Of a stretch of 64,000 bases of DNA, positions 8,793 through 18,470 are shown piece after piece. Positions within the stretch are counted from its first letter, which is position 1. Every line of letters starts with the position of its first letter. The notes beneath the pieces are model-generated. The model did no database searches, had not been told where the DNA came from, and saw only the letters and a program-made list of their open reading frames with translations. The position numbers and the translations under genes were made by a program. Source of the DNA: Corynebacterium curieae (GTDB taxonomy: Bacteria; Actinomycetota; Actinomycetes; Mycobacteriales; Mycobacteriaceae); contig NZ_JAKMUU010000001.1 of the NCBI RefSeq assembly GCF_027570035.1, positions 248,001-312,000 of the forward strand. The letters are read 5' to 3'.

Positions 8793-9167
8793 TTGTTTGG
8801 CAAAAAAGAGCGCTACCTCATCACGGACGCCAAGCTCTCGCCTGGCCAGGACCGCAAACGGCGCGAAATCCAATACGGCATCTTTCAGTTCTTGCGTGTT
8901 CCCTCGCTACTTATTGCAGGACTATGCCTCTACCTTCACTGGTGGCTCGTGGCCGCCATCATTGTGGGTGTGACGTTTCCGCTGCCATGGATTGCTGTCG
9001 TTATTGGCAACGGCCGCGGGGAAAAGAAGGATAAGCGGGAGAAAAACGTGTACAAACCGGCCATGAACCGGCAGCTTTATACCCAGACCGATGCCCCACG
9101 GCTCTCCGGTGGCACGGCCCGCCCTATAGAGGCTTCGCACGACATTATTGACCACGAAGAAGAGTAA
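8793..9167 (+). CDS. DUF3099 membrane protein
   Basis: This 124-residue protein begins with a short polar segment (LITDAKLSPGQDRKRRE). Two adjacent hydrophobic helices follow (about residues 38-54 and 56-75), then a basic cytoplasmic tail. Sequence and size match actinobacterial DUF3099 proteins of unknown function. A TTG at 8793 is the most plausible start, with AGGGGA about 12 bases upstream. It diverges from the DUF3039-helicase unit and is followed 15 bases later by the methyltransferase gene. Confidence 0.75.
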   Translation: MFGKKERYLITDAKLSPGQDRKRREIQYGIFQFLRVPSLLIAGLCLYLHWWLVAAIIVGVTFPLPWIAVVIGNGRGEKKDKREKNVYKPAMNRQLYTQTDAPRLSGGTARPIEASHDIIDHEEE

Positions 9168-9182
9168 GGATTCCCGCCCACT

Positions 9183-10754
9183 ATGACGACCGCCTTTGGA
9201 CCCGACTTCGATGCCGCGGAACTTGCCAAATTGGCCCCAGAACTAGCGGATGTCTTTACCGCCGCTGGCTTTAGTACCGACGGGTTGGCCGGATATTTAG
9301 GCCCAGAAGTAACTGAAGCTCTTTTCCGCGGCGAACCAGCGCCCGTAGCGCTGGCCGCCCACGGAGAATCACAGATGGATCTCTTAATCCGGTTTTTCCT
9401 CCTACATGAGCATCTGCCGGCCACGCTTTTGGCCGAGGCAGTAGGAGCGCGCTTGGCCACCCAGCTTCTGGATGCCAAAGTTGCGCTTGCCGACGCCCAC
9501 GGCAAGGCCTACATTGCGCTCGACATCCGCCCCCACACCATCGTCGGCGCCAACCGGCTCATCTTCTCCGACGTTGATGCTTCCTTGGTCGCCCACGTGC
9601 CCGGGCCTGACCACGTGCTCGGGGTAGGCGCAGCAAGCTTGTCCCTGTTGCAATCTACGCCAGTGAGTCCGGTAAGCAGCGTTCTCGATTTGGGTACCGG
9701 CTCCGGTGTCCAATTATTGGGGCAGTTGGAGTGCGCGGACAAGGTGACCGCCACCGATGTACACGGCCGTGCGTTGGATTTAGCCCAGGCAACGATTGCC
9801 GCTGCCGGAGAAAGCAAGAAGGTGGAACTCCTCCAAGGATCTTGGTTCGATCCCGTTGCCGGCCGCCGGTTCGACCGCCTCGTGGCTAACCCACCTTTTG
9901 TTGTGGGCTTGCCCGAAGTCGGTCACGTATATCGCGATTCTGGTTTAAACCTCGATGGTGCAAGCGAGTTGGTCGTTTCCCAAGCCACCGATCACCTGAC
10001 ACCAGGCGGCACTGCTCACCTTCTAGCAGCCTGGATTCACACCAGCGGCCAAACCTGGCAACAGCGCGTTGCCTCTTGGCTTCCTGACAAGGGAGTAGCT
10101 GCTTGGATTATTCAACGCGATGTGGCGGATCCCGCACTCTATGTTTCCACCTGGCTCAAAGATGAATCTCTAGATGTGCGCACCGCGGAAGGACAGGAGA
10201 GCTCCCGCGCCTGGCTGGAGCACTTCCACGATCACGAGGTCAATGGCATTGGTTTCGGTTTCGTTGCCGTTCAACGCATCAGCGACGATGAACCCGCTGA
10301 TATTTTGGCTGAAGAAATGCCACAATCCTTTAGCGATCCGCTCGGCCCTGAAGTAGAGGAATACTTCGCCCGCGTAGCCTGGCTGCGCGACCTTGTGCCA
10401 GGCGAGCTACAAGGAAAGCACTTCCAGGTACGGCCCGGCCTAGCTCGAGAAGACATCAGTACCCCGGACGAAGAAACTCAGCAAGGCTTTACTCGTGCCG
10501 CCCTTCGCCTTACCCGCACAGACGGACCACGCTGGAGTCATGAGGTTGACGAGCACATCGCTGCCATCGTCGCTGGTCTCAATCCGCAAGGCCTCAACTT
10601 GGAAGAAACGATTGGCCTCTATGCGGCGGCGCAAGGGTTCGACGAAGAAGAAATTACCGCTGCCGCCCTTCCCGCTGTCATTGATATGGTTCGCCACGGG
10701 CTACTTATCCCAGCAGACCTTCTTCTGGACGCCGATTCTGCGGACCTCACCTAG
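9183..10754 (+). CDS. Class I SAM-dependent methyltransferase (NPPF type)
   Basis: This 523-residue protein has a central Rossmann methyltransferase domain. The SAM motif [13 protein letters not shown] lies near residue 167, and [16 protein letters not shown] near residue 236 is the catalytic NPPF motif typical of enzymes that methylate an amide or an exocyclic amine. The first 150 residues and the last 200 are extra domains seen in actinobacterial homologues. The motif suggests a glutamine, adenine or guanine target, and the actual substrate is not apparent. It lies between the DUF3099 gene and dtd, an order I recall from C. glutamicum. Confidence 0.8.
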   Translation: MTTAFGPDFDAAELAKLAPELADVFTAAGFSTDGLAGYLGPEVTEALFRGEPAPVALAAHGESQMDLLIRFFLLHEHLPATLLAEAVGARLATQLLDAKVALADAHGKAYIALDIRPHTIVGANRLIFSDVDASLVAHVPGPDHVLGVGAASLSLLQSTPVSPVSSVLDLGTGSGVQLLGQLECADKVTATDVHGRALDLAQATIAAAGESKKVELLQGSWFDPVAGRRFDRLVANPPFVVGLPEVGHVYRDSGLNLDGASELVVSQATDHLTPGGTAHLLAAWIHTSGQTWQQRVASWLPDKGVAAWIIQRDVADPALYVSTWLKDESLDVRTAEGQESSRAWLEHFHDHEVNGIGFGFVAVQRISDDEPADILAEEMPQSFSDPLGPEVEEYFARVAWLRDLVPGELQGKHFQVRPGLAREDISTPDEETQQGFTRAALRLTRTDGPRWSHEVDEHIAAIVAGLNPQGLNLEETIGLYAAAQGFDEEEITAAALPAVIDMVRHGLLIPADLLLDADSADLT

Positions 10755-10798
10755 ACCAGATTTTCAGCTCACCTAACACGAATGAGGAGAAAGCAGGC

Positions 10799-11242
10799 AT
10801 GCGCGCAGTACTGACCCGAGTTTCCGAGGCCAAGGTAACCGTTGATGGCGAAACCGTAGGGGCCATTGATTGCCCCAACACCGGGGGATTGCTCGCCCTA
10901 GTGGGAGTCTCGCGCGAGGATATGGATAATTGGCAGCCGCGGGCTGAGAAAATGGCGCGCAAAATTGCGGAGCTACGCATTCTTGAAGGTGAAGTTTCCG
11001 TCGCGGATGCCGCTGCGCCGGTTTTAGTGGTGAGCCAATTTACTTTGTACGGTCGCACTGCAAAAGGACGACGCCCATCGTGGGCGGATGCGGCACCTGG
11101 ATCGGAAGCCGAGCCAGTCATTGCAGCGATTATCGCGAGCCTTCAGGAGCGAGGCGTGTCAGTAGAAACAGGCCAATTCGGGGCTAATATGCGCGTTTCT
11201 TCTGTGAACGAGGGGCCCTTTACCGTCTTAGTCGAGACCTAG
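10799..11242 (+). CDS. dtd: D-aminoacyl-tRNA deacylase
   Basis: This 147-residue protein hydrolyses D-aminoacyl-tRNAs and keeps D-amino acids out of translation. The family motifs [19 protein letters not shown] and [10 protein letters not shown] (matching the NxGPxT active-site motif) are present, and the length is normal. The ATG at 10799 follows GAGGAGA by 8 bases. The gene is the last of the short plus-strand run with the DUF3099 and methyltransferase genes. Confidence 0.95.
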   Translation: MRAVLTRVSEAKVTVDGETVGAIDCPNTGGLLALVGVSREDMDNWQPRAEKMARKIAELRILEGEVSVADAAAPVLVVSQFTLYGRTAKGRRPSWADAAPGSEAEPVIAAIIASLQERGVSVETGQFGANMRVSSVNEGPFTVLVET

Positions 11243-11353
11243 TAAGCGCCGCCTTTTATCGAGCCCCACTGGTGAGGAAACGCGTTCAGCAGGCCGTTTT
11301 ACAATCGTTTTCGTGACCTATAGCACTATAAAAGACTTCATGTAGGATAAACC

Positions 11354-11449
11354 ATAAATTACTACAGATTGCAAATTTCAAGAGCGTGATAAATGCCCTA
11401 GCCGCAAGACGATAAATTATTATCACGTTGCAAATTCTTGTCCTATACT
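11354..11449 (+). promoter_or_regulatory. AT-rich promoter region with duplicated operator-like sites before the serine module
   Basis: Two imperfect copies of a site of about 24 bases occur at 11354-11377 and 11412-11436. Each opens with ATAAATTA and closes with TTGCAAATT. An inverted pair CGTGATAA (11385-11392) / TTATCACG (11420-11427) lies across them. A TATACT -10-like hexamer follows at 11444-11449. The segment 11243-11600 is clearly more AT-rich than its flanks and has no convincing gene. The sites are good candidates for a regulator of the serine genes, perhaps the PAS-HTH protein encoded at 14582. Confidence 0.5.
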
Positions 11450-11600
11450 GAAGTCACAGCGAAGCAAAAGGGCTGGATATGCAGGATGCGAGAAATTTTC
11501 TCAAATTCCTACTAACGCTCAGTTGAATGAGAATTTGTTTCTCACTCACGGTTGCAGAAGCCCCACCGCTTCGGCCGACCAACTAGATGTAGGAAAGAAA

Positions 11601-13016
11601 ATGTCCCACTCACTCAAGCGGCGCAACGAGGCCCAGCACCCAGAAAACGGGGCCGAGATGCCCGAAAACCTCAAGACCTCCAAAGCATCACCTGCTGCAA
11701 AAGAATCTTCACCCGCACCCGGCATTGACACGCCATTCGATGGTCAAAAGGGCGCCCCGAAGTGGAATAAGGAAGACACCGTATGGATGCTCTCCTTGTT
11801 CGGCACCGCAATCGGCGCCGGTGTCCTCTTCCTTCCCATTAACGCCGGCATCGGCGGCATCATCCCGCTTATCATCATGACCGTCGTAGCACTACCTATG
11901 ACCTACTGGGCTCACCGCGGAATGACCCGCTTGGTACTGTCCAGCTCCAAGCCAGACGGTGACCTCACGGACGTCGTGGAAGAGCACTTTGGCAAGAAGG
12001 CCGGTGTGCTCATGAACATCCTGTACTTCCTGTCGGTCTACCCCATCCTGCTGGTCTACTCGGTCACCATCACCAACACGGTCAATTCCTTCTTGGAGCA
12101 TCAGCTCGGCGTTACCCCGCCGCATCGTTGGCTAACCTCTCTCCTGCTCGTTGGTGGCCTCATCTTGATTGTCCGCATGGGCAAGGACGTCGTGGTTCAC
12201 GTCATGTCCTACCTGGTGTACCCGTTCATCGGCATCTTGGTACTGCTCTCCCTTTACCTCATTCCAAAGTGGAATACCGCGCTCTTTGATTCCTTCGACC
12301 TGAGCGTTGCTCGCGAAGCCTCCGGCCACAGCATGGGCGTTACCCTAATGCTCTTGGTCCCGGTCATGGTCTTCTCCTTCAACCACTCGCCAATGATTTC
12401 CTCCTTCGCCGTTGACCGCCGCCAGACCTACGGCAAGTTCGCAGAAGCCAAGTCGCGCAAGACCCTGCTCCGCGCCGAAATCCTCATGGTCGTCGTGGTC
12501 ATGTTCTTCGTCTTCTCCTGTGCCCTAAGCCTCTCCCCGGCTGACATGGCTGATGCCAAGGAACAAAACATCACCATCTTGTCCTACCTGGCTAACCACT
12601 TCGACACCCCACTCATCCAGTGGATTGCCCCCATCATCGCCATGATTGCGGTTGCCAAGTCCTTCCTTGGCCACTACCTCGGTGCCGCCGAAGGCTTCGA
12701 GGGCCTCATCATCAAGGGCAGCAAGAACGCAAGCAAGGATGACGCTCAGTCGGCTCACAAGCTCGACACCATCACCCTCATCTTCATGCTGGTTACCGCT
12801 TGGCTCGTTGCTTGGGCTGACCCATCCATCCTGGGCATGATTGAAACCCTGTGTGGCCCAACGATTGCCATCATGCTCTTCATCATCCCGATGGTCGCTA
12901 TCCACAAGGTTCCTGCTCTCCAGCGCTACAAGGGCAAGGCCTCCAACTACTTCGTATTCTTCATGGGCCTCGTCGCTCTAGCAACCATCATCTACTCCAT
13001 CATCCAGGCCTTCTAA
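11601..13016 (+). CDS. sdaC: Serine/threonine permease of the HAAAP (SdaC/STP) family
   Basis: This 471-residue membrane protein has about 11 predicted helices. It begins with a polar N-terminus of about 65 residues, followed by MLSLFGTAIGAGVLFLPINAG, the start of the hydroxy/aromatic amino acid permease core. GTAIGAGVLFLP and the segment FSFNHSPMISSFAV match SdaC-type serine transporters. I chose the ATG at 11601 (MSHSLKRRNEAQ) because AGGAAAG lies 4 bases upstream, although the frame stays open from 11523. It lies directly upstream of the serine dehydratase gene, which supports serine as the substrate. Confidence 0.85.
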   Translation: MSHSLKRRNEAQHPENGAEMPENLKTSKASPAAKESSPAPGIDTPFDGQKGAPKWNKEDTVWMLSLFGTAIGAGVLFLPINAGIGGIIPLIIMTVVALPMTYWAHRGMTRLVLSSSKPDGDLTDVVEEHFGKKAGVLMNILYFLSVYPILLVYSVTITNTVNSFLEHQLGVTPPHRWLTSLLLVGGLILIVRMGKDVVVHVMSYLVYPFIGILVLLSLYLIPKWNTALFDSFDLSVAREASGHSMGVTLMLLVPVMVFSFNHSPMISSFAVDRRQTYGKFAEAKSRKTLLRAEILMVVVVMFFVFSCALSLSPADMADAKEQNITILSYLANHFDTPLIQWIAPIIAMIAVAKSFLGHYLGAAEGFEGLIIKGSKNASKDDAQSAHKLDTITLIFMLVTAWLVAWADPSILGMIETLCGPTIAIMLFIIPMVAIHKVPALQRYKGKASNYFVFFMGLVALATIIYSIIQAF

Positions 13017-13062
13017 GCACCGCCGCAAACGAGAAATTCGCAGAGGATTCAAGGAAAGAACA

Positions 13063-14436
13063 ATGTTCATCAGCATCTTCGATATGTTCAAGATTGGCAT
13101 CGGCCCCTCAAGCTCACACACCCTTGGGCCAATGAAAGCCGGCAAGGCATTCGTAGACGAGCTCAAGAAAAAGGATCTCTTTGACAAGGTCACCCGAGTT
13201 CAGGCAAACGTCTACGGCTCCCTCTCTCTAACGGGTATCGGCCACTCCACCGACAAGGCCATCCTCCTCGGTTTGGCCGGTGAAGAGCCAGAGACTGTGG
13301 ACATCGACGGCATCTCCGAATTCATGAAGAACGTCCGCAGCAGCGAAAAGCTCATGCTGGGCGGCACCCATGAGGTGGACTTCCCCAAAGACGGTGGCTT
13401 CTTCTTCCACGACGAGTACCTCCCAATGCACGAAAACGGTATGTGCCTTATCGCCTTCGCCGGCGAAGAAGACATCCTGCACAAGACCTACTACTCAGTC
13501 GGCGGCGGTTTCATCGTCAAGCAGGAAGACTTTGCCAAGCGCAAGGACGTCAAGGTTGATATCCCCTTCCCATACGCCAGCGCCGCAGAAATGCTCGAGT
13601 TGTGCGAAAAGAACAATATGACCCTTCCGGAGCTGGGCTTGGCCAACGAGTTGGCCCTCCGCTCGGAAGAGGAAGTCACTGAGCATCTGCGCAAGGTCCG
13701 CGATGTCATGTACACCGGCATCGAGCGCGGCTCCTCCACCGACGGCCCTCTTCCTGGTTCCCTGCTCGTCCCCCGCCGCGCCGCAGCACTGAAGCGCCGC
13801 CTAGAGCAGTCTGAGCCACACGATGGTCTGAACATTCTCAGCTGGGTCAATATGTTTGCCTTGGCAATCTCTGAAGAAAATGCTGCCTGCGGCCGCGTTG
13901 TTACCGCTCCCACCAACGGTGCCTGCGGCGTTGTCCCTGCAGTACTGGCTTACTATGACAAGTTTGTTGAGCCGGTTACCACCGAGATGTTTGCGGACTA
14001 CATTTTCGCCTGTAATCAGATTGCATCCCTGTACAAAATGAATGCTTCCATCTCTGGCGCTGAGGTCGGCTGCCAAGGTGAAGTTGGTGTAGCGTGCTCC
14101 ATGGCTGCCGGCGGCCTCGCCCAGCTCATGGGCGCTACCCCAGAGCAGGTATGCATCGCCGCGGAAATCGGCATGGAGCACAAACTTGGGCTAACCTGTG
14201 ACCCGGTCTTGGGACAGGTTCAGGTACCTTGCATTGAGCGCAACGCCGTTGCCGCTGTTGACTCCATTACCAGCGCCCGCATGGCACTCGAACGTGAGAG
14301 CAAGCCGTGCGTCTCTCTCGATGAGGTCATCTGGACGATGTACAAAACTGGTAAGGACATGAACGCCAAGTACAGGGAGACTTCACAAGGTGGCTTGGCC
14401 ATCGCCGTTCACCCACCAGTACCGGTGTGTGGATAG
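13063..14436 (+). CDS. sdaA: L-serine ammonia-lyase, iron-sulfur dependent, single chain
   Basis: This 457-residue cytoplasmic enzyme converts L-serine to pyruvate and ammonia. The N-terminal beta domain carries the family motif GPSSSHTLGPMKAG. The alpha domain has APTNGACGVVPAVL and cysteines near GCQGEVGVACSMAA and LTCDPVLGQVQVPCIERNA, consistent with a [4Fe-4S] cluster. The length is normal for the fused one-chain type. The ATG follows AAGGAAAG. Only 46 bases separate it from the transporter gene, so the two are probably cotranscribed. Confidence 0.95.
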   Translation: MFISIFDMFKIGIGPSSSHTLGPMKAGKAFVDELKKKDLFDKVTRVQANVYGSLSLTGIGHSTDKAILLGLAGEEPETVDIDGISEFMKNVRSSEKLMLGGTHEVDFPKDGGFFFHDEYLPMHENGMCLIAFAGEEDILHKTYYSVGGGFIVKQEDFAKRKDVKVDIPFPYASAAEMLELCEKNNMTLPELGLANELALRSEEEVTEHLRKVRDVMYTGIERGSSTDGPLPGSLLVPRRAAALKRRLEQSEPHDGLNILSWVNMFALAISEENAACGRVVTAPTNGACGVVPAVLAYYDKFVEPVTTEMFADYIFACNQIASLYKMNASISGAEVGCQGEVGVACSMAAGGLAQLMGATPEQVCIAAEIGMEHKLGLTCDPVLGQVQVPCIERNAVAAVDSITSARMALERESKPCVSLDEVIWTMYKTGKDMNAKYRETSQGGLAIAVHPPVPVCG

Positions 14437-14460
14437 AGTCCACCCTGTAAGGAAGCGATG

Positions 14461-14503
14461 AGCCGGGTGAGCACAGCGCTAAGCCGCTTGTGTTCACCCG
14501 GCT
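14461..14503 (+). terminator. Terminator after sdaA
   Basis: AGCCGGGTGA at 14461-14470 pairs perfectly with TCACCCGGCT at 14494-14503, and inner bases extend the stem. It starts 24 bases past the sdaA stop. The T-run is short. Confidence 0.7.
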
Positions 14504-14581
14504 TACTTGCCACTATTCCCTCCTTCCACCGAATCGCTTCCGTGTGGTAAATTCTCTATAACCTGACAGGAATTAAAGGAC

Positions 14582-15373
14582 ATGCTTCAGCTAATGAATT
14601 TCCCTAGCGGTCATGCCTCCGATGAAAATTTCCTCGAGCAGTATATTCCCCTCGTCGAATTCCTCGGTAAGGCAATGGGCCCAAACACAGAAATCGTGCT
14701 CCACGATCTCGACGTCCCCGATAAATCCATCATGGCCATTGCCAATAGCCATATCTCCGGCCGTCAGCTCGGCGGACCCGTGACTGATTTCGCACTGTGG
14801 TTCATGAAACAGGGCGATGCAGCAGCAATTCCTATGATGACCGGCTACCGCGCCGTCAATGCAGAGGGCAAAATTTGCCGCTCTTCCAGTTACTTCATTC
14901 GTGACGATTCTGGGCATATGCGCGGCATGCTGTGCATCAATGTTGATGTCTCCGAATTAGTTCACATCCGCGATGCAGCCGCTGCGCTCATTGGCAACGC
15001 CGACGATCCTGCCTTTGATAAATCAAAGGCCTTCGGCGGCTACCCAGGAGCAGACGAGCAGCCCCAAGGGCCTGTCGCCGTGCCAGACCCGTCTCCAGAC
15101 GATGCAGCGGCAGTAGAAGAGGCACCAAAAGAGGAAGTGAGTGAGTCACTGCGCTCCAACGTCGAAAACCTTGTGGACTCCATGCTGGATTCAGCTATTT
15201 CTAAGCAGAGCACACCGGTTAATCGTATGCAGCGCGATGAACGCCTCGAAGTCGTTTCAGAGCTCGAGAACACGGGCTTTTTCCTCCTCAAAGGCGGAAT
15301 TGCGGCAGCAGCGGAGCGCCTCGGCGTCTCAGAACCCACCATCTACCGCTATCTCGTAAAAGTGCGCGGCTAA
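14582..15373 (+). CDS. YheO-like PAS plus HTH transcriptional regulator
   Basis: This 263-residue regulator has an N-terminal YheO-like PAS domain (LVEFLGKAMGPNTEIVLHDL, about residues 15-140). An acidic linker with an Ala/Glu/Pro-rich stretch follows, and the C-terminal helix-turn-helix reads GGIAAAAERLGVSEPTIYRYLVKV. This architecture is shared with DauR-type regulators of D-amino acid use. Its position after the serine transporter and deaminase suggests it controls them, which is inference. The ATG at 14582 follows AAAGGA. Confidence 0.85.
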   Translation: MLQLMNFPSGHASDENFLEQYIPLVEFLGKAMGPNTEIVLHDLDVPDKSIMAIANSHISGRQLGGPVTDFALWFMKQGDAAAIPMMTGYRAVNAEGKICRSSSYFIRDDSGHMRGMLCINVDVSELVHIRDAAAALIGNADDPAFDKSKAFGGYPGADEQPQGPVAVPDPSPDDAAAVEEAPKEEVSESLRSNVENLVDSMLDSAISKQSTPVNRMQRDERLEVVSELENTGFFLLKGGIAAAAERLGVSEPTIYRYLVKVRG

Positions 15374-15488
15374 TAGTTCCGCGGACTGGTCAACTACGGT
15401 CCAAATTTGTTCCCCGTGACGCATCTCCCCCGAAAAGGTGGGCTTGTGACATGGGGAACGCCTCGTTTTAGCGATTCTTTCCGGATTG

Positions 15489-15514
15489 GGAACTAAAGCT
15501 TCAAAGCTTCCGTT
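15489..15514 (+). promoter_or_regulatory. sigB: SigH-type ECF promoter for sigB
   Basis: GGAAC at 15489-15493 and GTT at 15512-15514 are separated by exactly 18 bases. They lie about 40 bases upstream of the sigB start. This matches the GGAA-N18-20-GTT pattern known for corynebacterial SigH promoters. In this genus and in mycobacteria, sigB is known to be driven by ECF sigma factors under stress. A second GGAAC occurs at 15456-15460 without an equally good partner. Confidence 0.6.
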
Positions 15515-15554
15515 GTACTTTGTGAAACCGGCGACAAATTCAGGAGGCTTCACC

Positions 15555-16568
15555 ATGACGAAGACATCTGCCAACACCGCCAAGGGCAATTCAACTGCCA
15601 CTACTGATGAAGAACAGGAAGTAGATCGCGGATCTCGCCGCAACCAAACTAATGACAACCCCTCCGCCGACCTTGTTCGCGTTTATCTCAATGGCATCGG
15701 CAAAACCGCTCTATTAAGTGCTGAGGATGAGGTAGAACTCGCTCAGGCCATCGAGGTTGGCCTGTACGCAGAATACAAGCTCAATAATGCGGAAAAGCTC
15801 ACTCGTGCAGAAAAGCGCGATCTCAAGATCCTTGCGCGCGAAGGCAAAAAGGCTCGTTCGCATCTGCTGGAAGCCAACCTGCGCCTCGTAGTATCGCTGG
15901 CAAAGCGCTACACCGGCCGCGGTATGCCGCTGCTAGATCTCATCCAAGAAGGCAACCTCGGACTCATTCGCGCGATGGAAAAATTTGATTACGCTAAGGG
16001 CTTTAAGTTCTCCACTTACGCCACTTGGTGGATTCGCCAGGCCATCACCCGCGGCATGGCTGACCAGTCTCGTACTATTCGCCTCCCCGTCCACTTGGTG
16101 GAGCAGGTCAATAAGCTTTCCCGCATTAAGCGGGAGATGTACCAATCTCTGGGACGCGAAGCTACAAATGAAGAGCTTTCGGAAGAATCCGGCATCGATG
16201 AAAACAAGATTGAGATGCTTCTACGTCAATCCCGTGACCCTGTCTCGCTCGATATGCCGGTAGGCACCGATGAAGAAGCTCCACTGGGTGACTTCATTGA
16301 AGATGCAGAGGCTACCGACGCCGAGACTGCAGTTGTTGCATCCATGCGCCATTCCGATATCCGGGGTGTGATTGACACCTTGGAGAAGCGCGAACAGGAC
16401 GTCATCCGCCTGCGCTACGGCCTCGATGATGGTGTGCCGCGCACCTTGGATCAGATCGGCCGCCGCTTTGGCCTCTCGCGCGAGCGGGTACGCCAAATCG
16501 AGCGCGAAGTTATGGCCAAGCTCCGCGATGGCAACCGCGCTGACCGCCTGCGCGAGTATGCTCTTTAA
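15555..16568 (+). CDS. sigB: Principal-like sigma factor SigB
   Basis: This 337-residue sigma-70 protein is the non-essential paralogue of SigA used at growth transition and under stress. It has regions 1.2 ([19 protein letters not shown]), 2 ([20 protein letters not shown] and [16 protein letters not shown]), 3 and 4 ([23 protein letters not shown]). It lacks the lysine-rich N-terminal tail of SigA. I chose the ATG at 15555 because AGGAGG lies 7 bases upstream, although the frame stays open from 15486. It is followed by dtxR, the conserved actinobacterial order. Confidence 0.96.
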   Translation: MTKTSANTAKGNSTATTDEEQEVDRGSRRNQTNDNPSADLVRVYLNGIGKTALLSAEDEVELAQAIEVGLYAEYKLNNAEKLTRAEKRDLKILAREGKKARSHLLEANLRLVVSLAKRYTGRGMPLLDLIQEGNLGLIRAMEKFDYAKGFKFSTYATWWIRQAITRGMADQSRTIRLPVHLVEQVNKLSRIKREMYQSLGREATNEELSEESGIDENKIEMLLRQSRDPVSLDMPVGTDEEAPLGDFIEDAEATDAETAVVASMRHSDIRGVIDTLEKREQDVIRLRYGLDDGVPRTLDQIGRRFGLSRERVRQIEREVMAKLRDGNRADRLREYAL

Positions 16569-16575
16569 ACCACGC

Positions 16576-16645
16576 TAACCACTATCGGTGGTTACAGCCT
16601 TCCCCGAGCTCTCTGGTATTTATAGCCATGACGAGCTCGGGTTTC
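16576..16645 (+). terminator. Terminator region after sigB
   Basis: A small hairpin TAACCAC/GTGGTTA lies at 16576-16594. It is followed by a longer one in which CCCGAGCTC at 16603-16611 pairs perfectly with GAGCTCGGG at 16633-16641, then TTTC. The remaining 16646-16793 upstream of dtxR contains no gene. I could not find a convincing DtxR box there. Confidence 0.65.
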
Positions 16646-16793
16646 GGCGTTGATACGCCTTCGGCCTGACTCTAAGCGGCAAGCCTGGCCTTAATTACGC
16701 TAGTCTGGACGACAGAGTCTAGAAAGCGCTTTCCCCGCCCTAGCCGGGAAAGAAACGCCGCATAAGTGTATTCACACAGAAAGGTATGCCCAC

Positions 16794-17471
16794 GTGAGGG
16801 ACCTAGTTGATACAACTGAGATGTACCTTCGGACCATCTATGAGCTAGAGGAAGAAGGTATCACTCCCCTGCGCGCTCGCATTGCCGAGCGCCTTGAGCA
16901 ATCCGGGCCCACAGTTTCTCAAACTGTGGCGCGCATGGAGCGCGATGGCCTCCTGCACGTGCGCACTGACCGCAGTTTGGATCTAACGGAAAAAGGCCGC
17001 GACTTAGCTACAGCAGTCATGCGCAAGCACCGCTTGGCGGAGCGCTTGCTTACCGACGTCCTTGGGCTCGACATCGCCAAGGTCCACGACGAAGCCTGCC
17101 GGTGGGAGCATGTGATGAGCGAGGAAGTCGAAAAACGCATGGTCGCTGTACTCGACGATCCGACCCGCTCGCCATTCGGTAATCCTATTCCTGCTCTTTC
17201 CGCATTAGGTTTCGATATTCCGCAGCCTGACCAAGGTACCCGCGCAGTGGACCTTCCCAATGGGCAGGAAGTGTCTGCCACCGTCATTCAAGTCAACGAA
17301 ATCTTGCAGGTTGATGATGAGACCTTCCAAGAGCTAACCAATGCCGGCATCCGGGTAGGCGCCAAGGTATCGGTAGTCAATAACAGCGGCACAATTACCC
17401 TGTCAACGCCAGATGGCGGCAGCGTGGTGCTTTCCGACGACTTGGCGCACGCAGTGCGCGTGGAGGTATAA
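16794..17471 (+). CDS. dtxR: Iron-dependent repressor DtxR
   Basis: This 225-residue metalloregulator binds Fe2+ and represses iron uptake and related genes. The winged-helix domain contains [18 protein letters not shown]. The metal ligands are all visible: His79, Glu83 and His98 of the ancillary site, and Met10, Cys102, Glu105 and His106 of the primary site. A C-terminal SH3-like domain starts near residue 150. The start is a GTG preceded by GAAAGG. galE follows 2 bases after the stop, so the two are cotranscribed. Confidence 0.97.
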   Translation: MRDLVDTTEMYLRTIYELEEEGITPLRARIAERLEQSGPTVSQTVARMERDGLLHVRTDRSLDLTEKGRDLATAVMRKHRLAERLLTDVLGLDIAKVHDEACRWEHVMSEEVEKRMVAVLDDPTRSPFGNPIPALSALGFDIPQPDQGTRAVDLPNGQEVSATVIQVNEILQVDDETFQELTNAGIRVGAKVSVVNNSGTITLSTPDGGSVVLSDDLAHAVRVEV

Positions 17472-17473
17472 CC

Positions 17474-18460
17474 ATGAAACTTCTCGTTACCGGTGGTGCC
17501 GGCTATGTAGGCAGCGTCTGCGCCGCCGTCCTAGTCGAGCAAGGCCATGACGTTACCATCATTGATAATTTCTCTACTGGCAATCGCGATGCCGTACCAG
17601 GGGAAGCGCGCATCATCGAAGGCGACGTAGCAGACAAGGCGGCCGAGATTTTAGGGGAAGGCGGCTTCGAAGGCGTCATTCATTTCGCGGCACGCTCCTT
17701 GGTAGGAGAATCCGTAGACAAGCCAGATGAATACTGGCAGCACAATGTAGTCACTACCTTGAAGCTCCTCAATGCTATGCGTGAAAGCGGGGTCAAAAAC
17801 CTCGTCTTTTCCTCCACCGCTGCTACCTATGGTGAGCCGGACCAGGTCCCGATTACGGAGGATATGCCTACCCAGCCGACAAATCCTTATGGAGCGACAA
17901 AGCTGGCTATTGACTACATGATTACCTCCTTTGCTCACGCCTACGGCTTGGGCGCTACCTCGCTGCGCTACTTCAACGTGGCCGGCGCCTACGGGAATAT
18001 CGGCGAGAATCGCGAGGTAGAAACCCACCTGATTCCCATCGTGTTACAGGTAGCGCTAGGCCACCGAGATAAGATTTTCATGTTCGGTGATGACTGGGAT
18101 ACCGAAGATGGAACCCCGGTGCGTGACTATATCCATGTTCGCGACCTTGCCGACGCCCACGTGCTTGCCCTTAAATCCAATGAATCAGGAAACCACCGCA
18201 TTTATAACTTAGGTTCCGGCGATGGGTACTCGGTCAAGCAGGTAATCGATATGTGCCGCAAGGTGACCGGACACGACATTCCTGCAGAGGTGGCCCCCCG
18301 CCGCGCCGGTGATCCAGCCACGCTCATTGCTTCCTCGGAAAAGATTAAGCGGGAGCTGGGGTGGAATCCTACCCGTACGGATTTGGAAACCATTGTCAGC
18401 GATGCGTGGAATTTCACCCGTCAGTTAGGCGATAAAGCTCACTCTGCCAAGCGCTCCTAG
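17474..18460 (+). CDS. galE: UDP-glucose 4-epimerase
   Basis: This 328-residue extended short-chain dehydrogenase interconverts UDP-glucose and UDP-galactose. UDP-galactose is needed for the galactan of the corynebacterial cell wall. The NAD-binding motif [12 protein letters not shown] is at the N-terminus, the catalytic serine segment reads [10 protein letters not shown], and the YxxxK motif is in [13 protein letters not shown]. Length and motifs are standard. Linkage to dtxR is conserved in corynebacteria. Confidence 0.95.
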   Translation: MKLLVTGGAGYVGSVCAAVLVEQGHDVTIIDNFSTGNRDAVPGEARIIEGDVADKAAEILGEGGFEGVIHFAARSLVGESVDKPDEYWQHNVVTTLKLLNAMRESGVKNLVFSSTAATYGEPDQVPITEDMPTQPTNPYGATKLAIDYMITSFAHAYGLGATSLRYFNVAGAYGNIGENREVETHLIPIVLQVALGHRDKIFMFGDDWDTEDGTPVRDYIHVRDLADAHVLALKSNESGNHRIYNLGSGDGYSVKQVIDMCRKVTGHDIPAEVAPRRAGDPATLIASSEKIKRELGWNPTRTDLETIVSDAWNFTRQLGDKAHSAKRS

Positions 18461-18470
18461 GCGATCATGG

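Noticed and set aside
9077-9505. Long minus-strand frames opposite the methyltransferase gene, and similar ones opposite sigA, recA and ftsK
   Set aside because: They are composition-driven shadows of well-supported genes in GC-rich DNA and match no family.
16646-16793. DtxR self-regulatory box upstream of dtxR
   Set aside because: No segment resembles the 19-bp TTAGGTTAGCCTAACCTAA palindrome.
16784-16796. Three-codon ATG-CCC-ACG-TGA upstream ORF overlapping the dtxR GTG
   Set aside because: The AAAGG is only about 2 bases from this ATG and fits the GTG start better. The overlap is probably chance.
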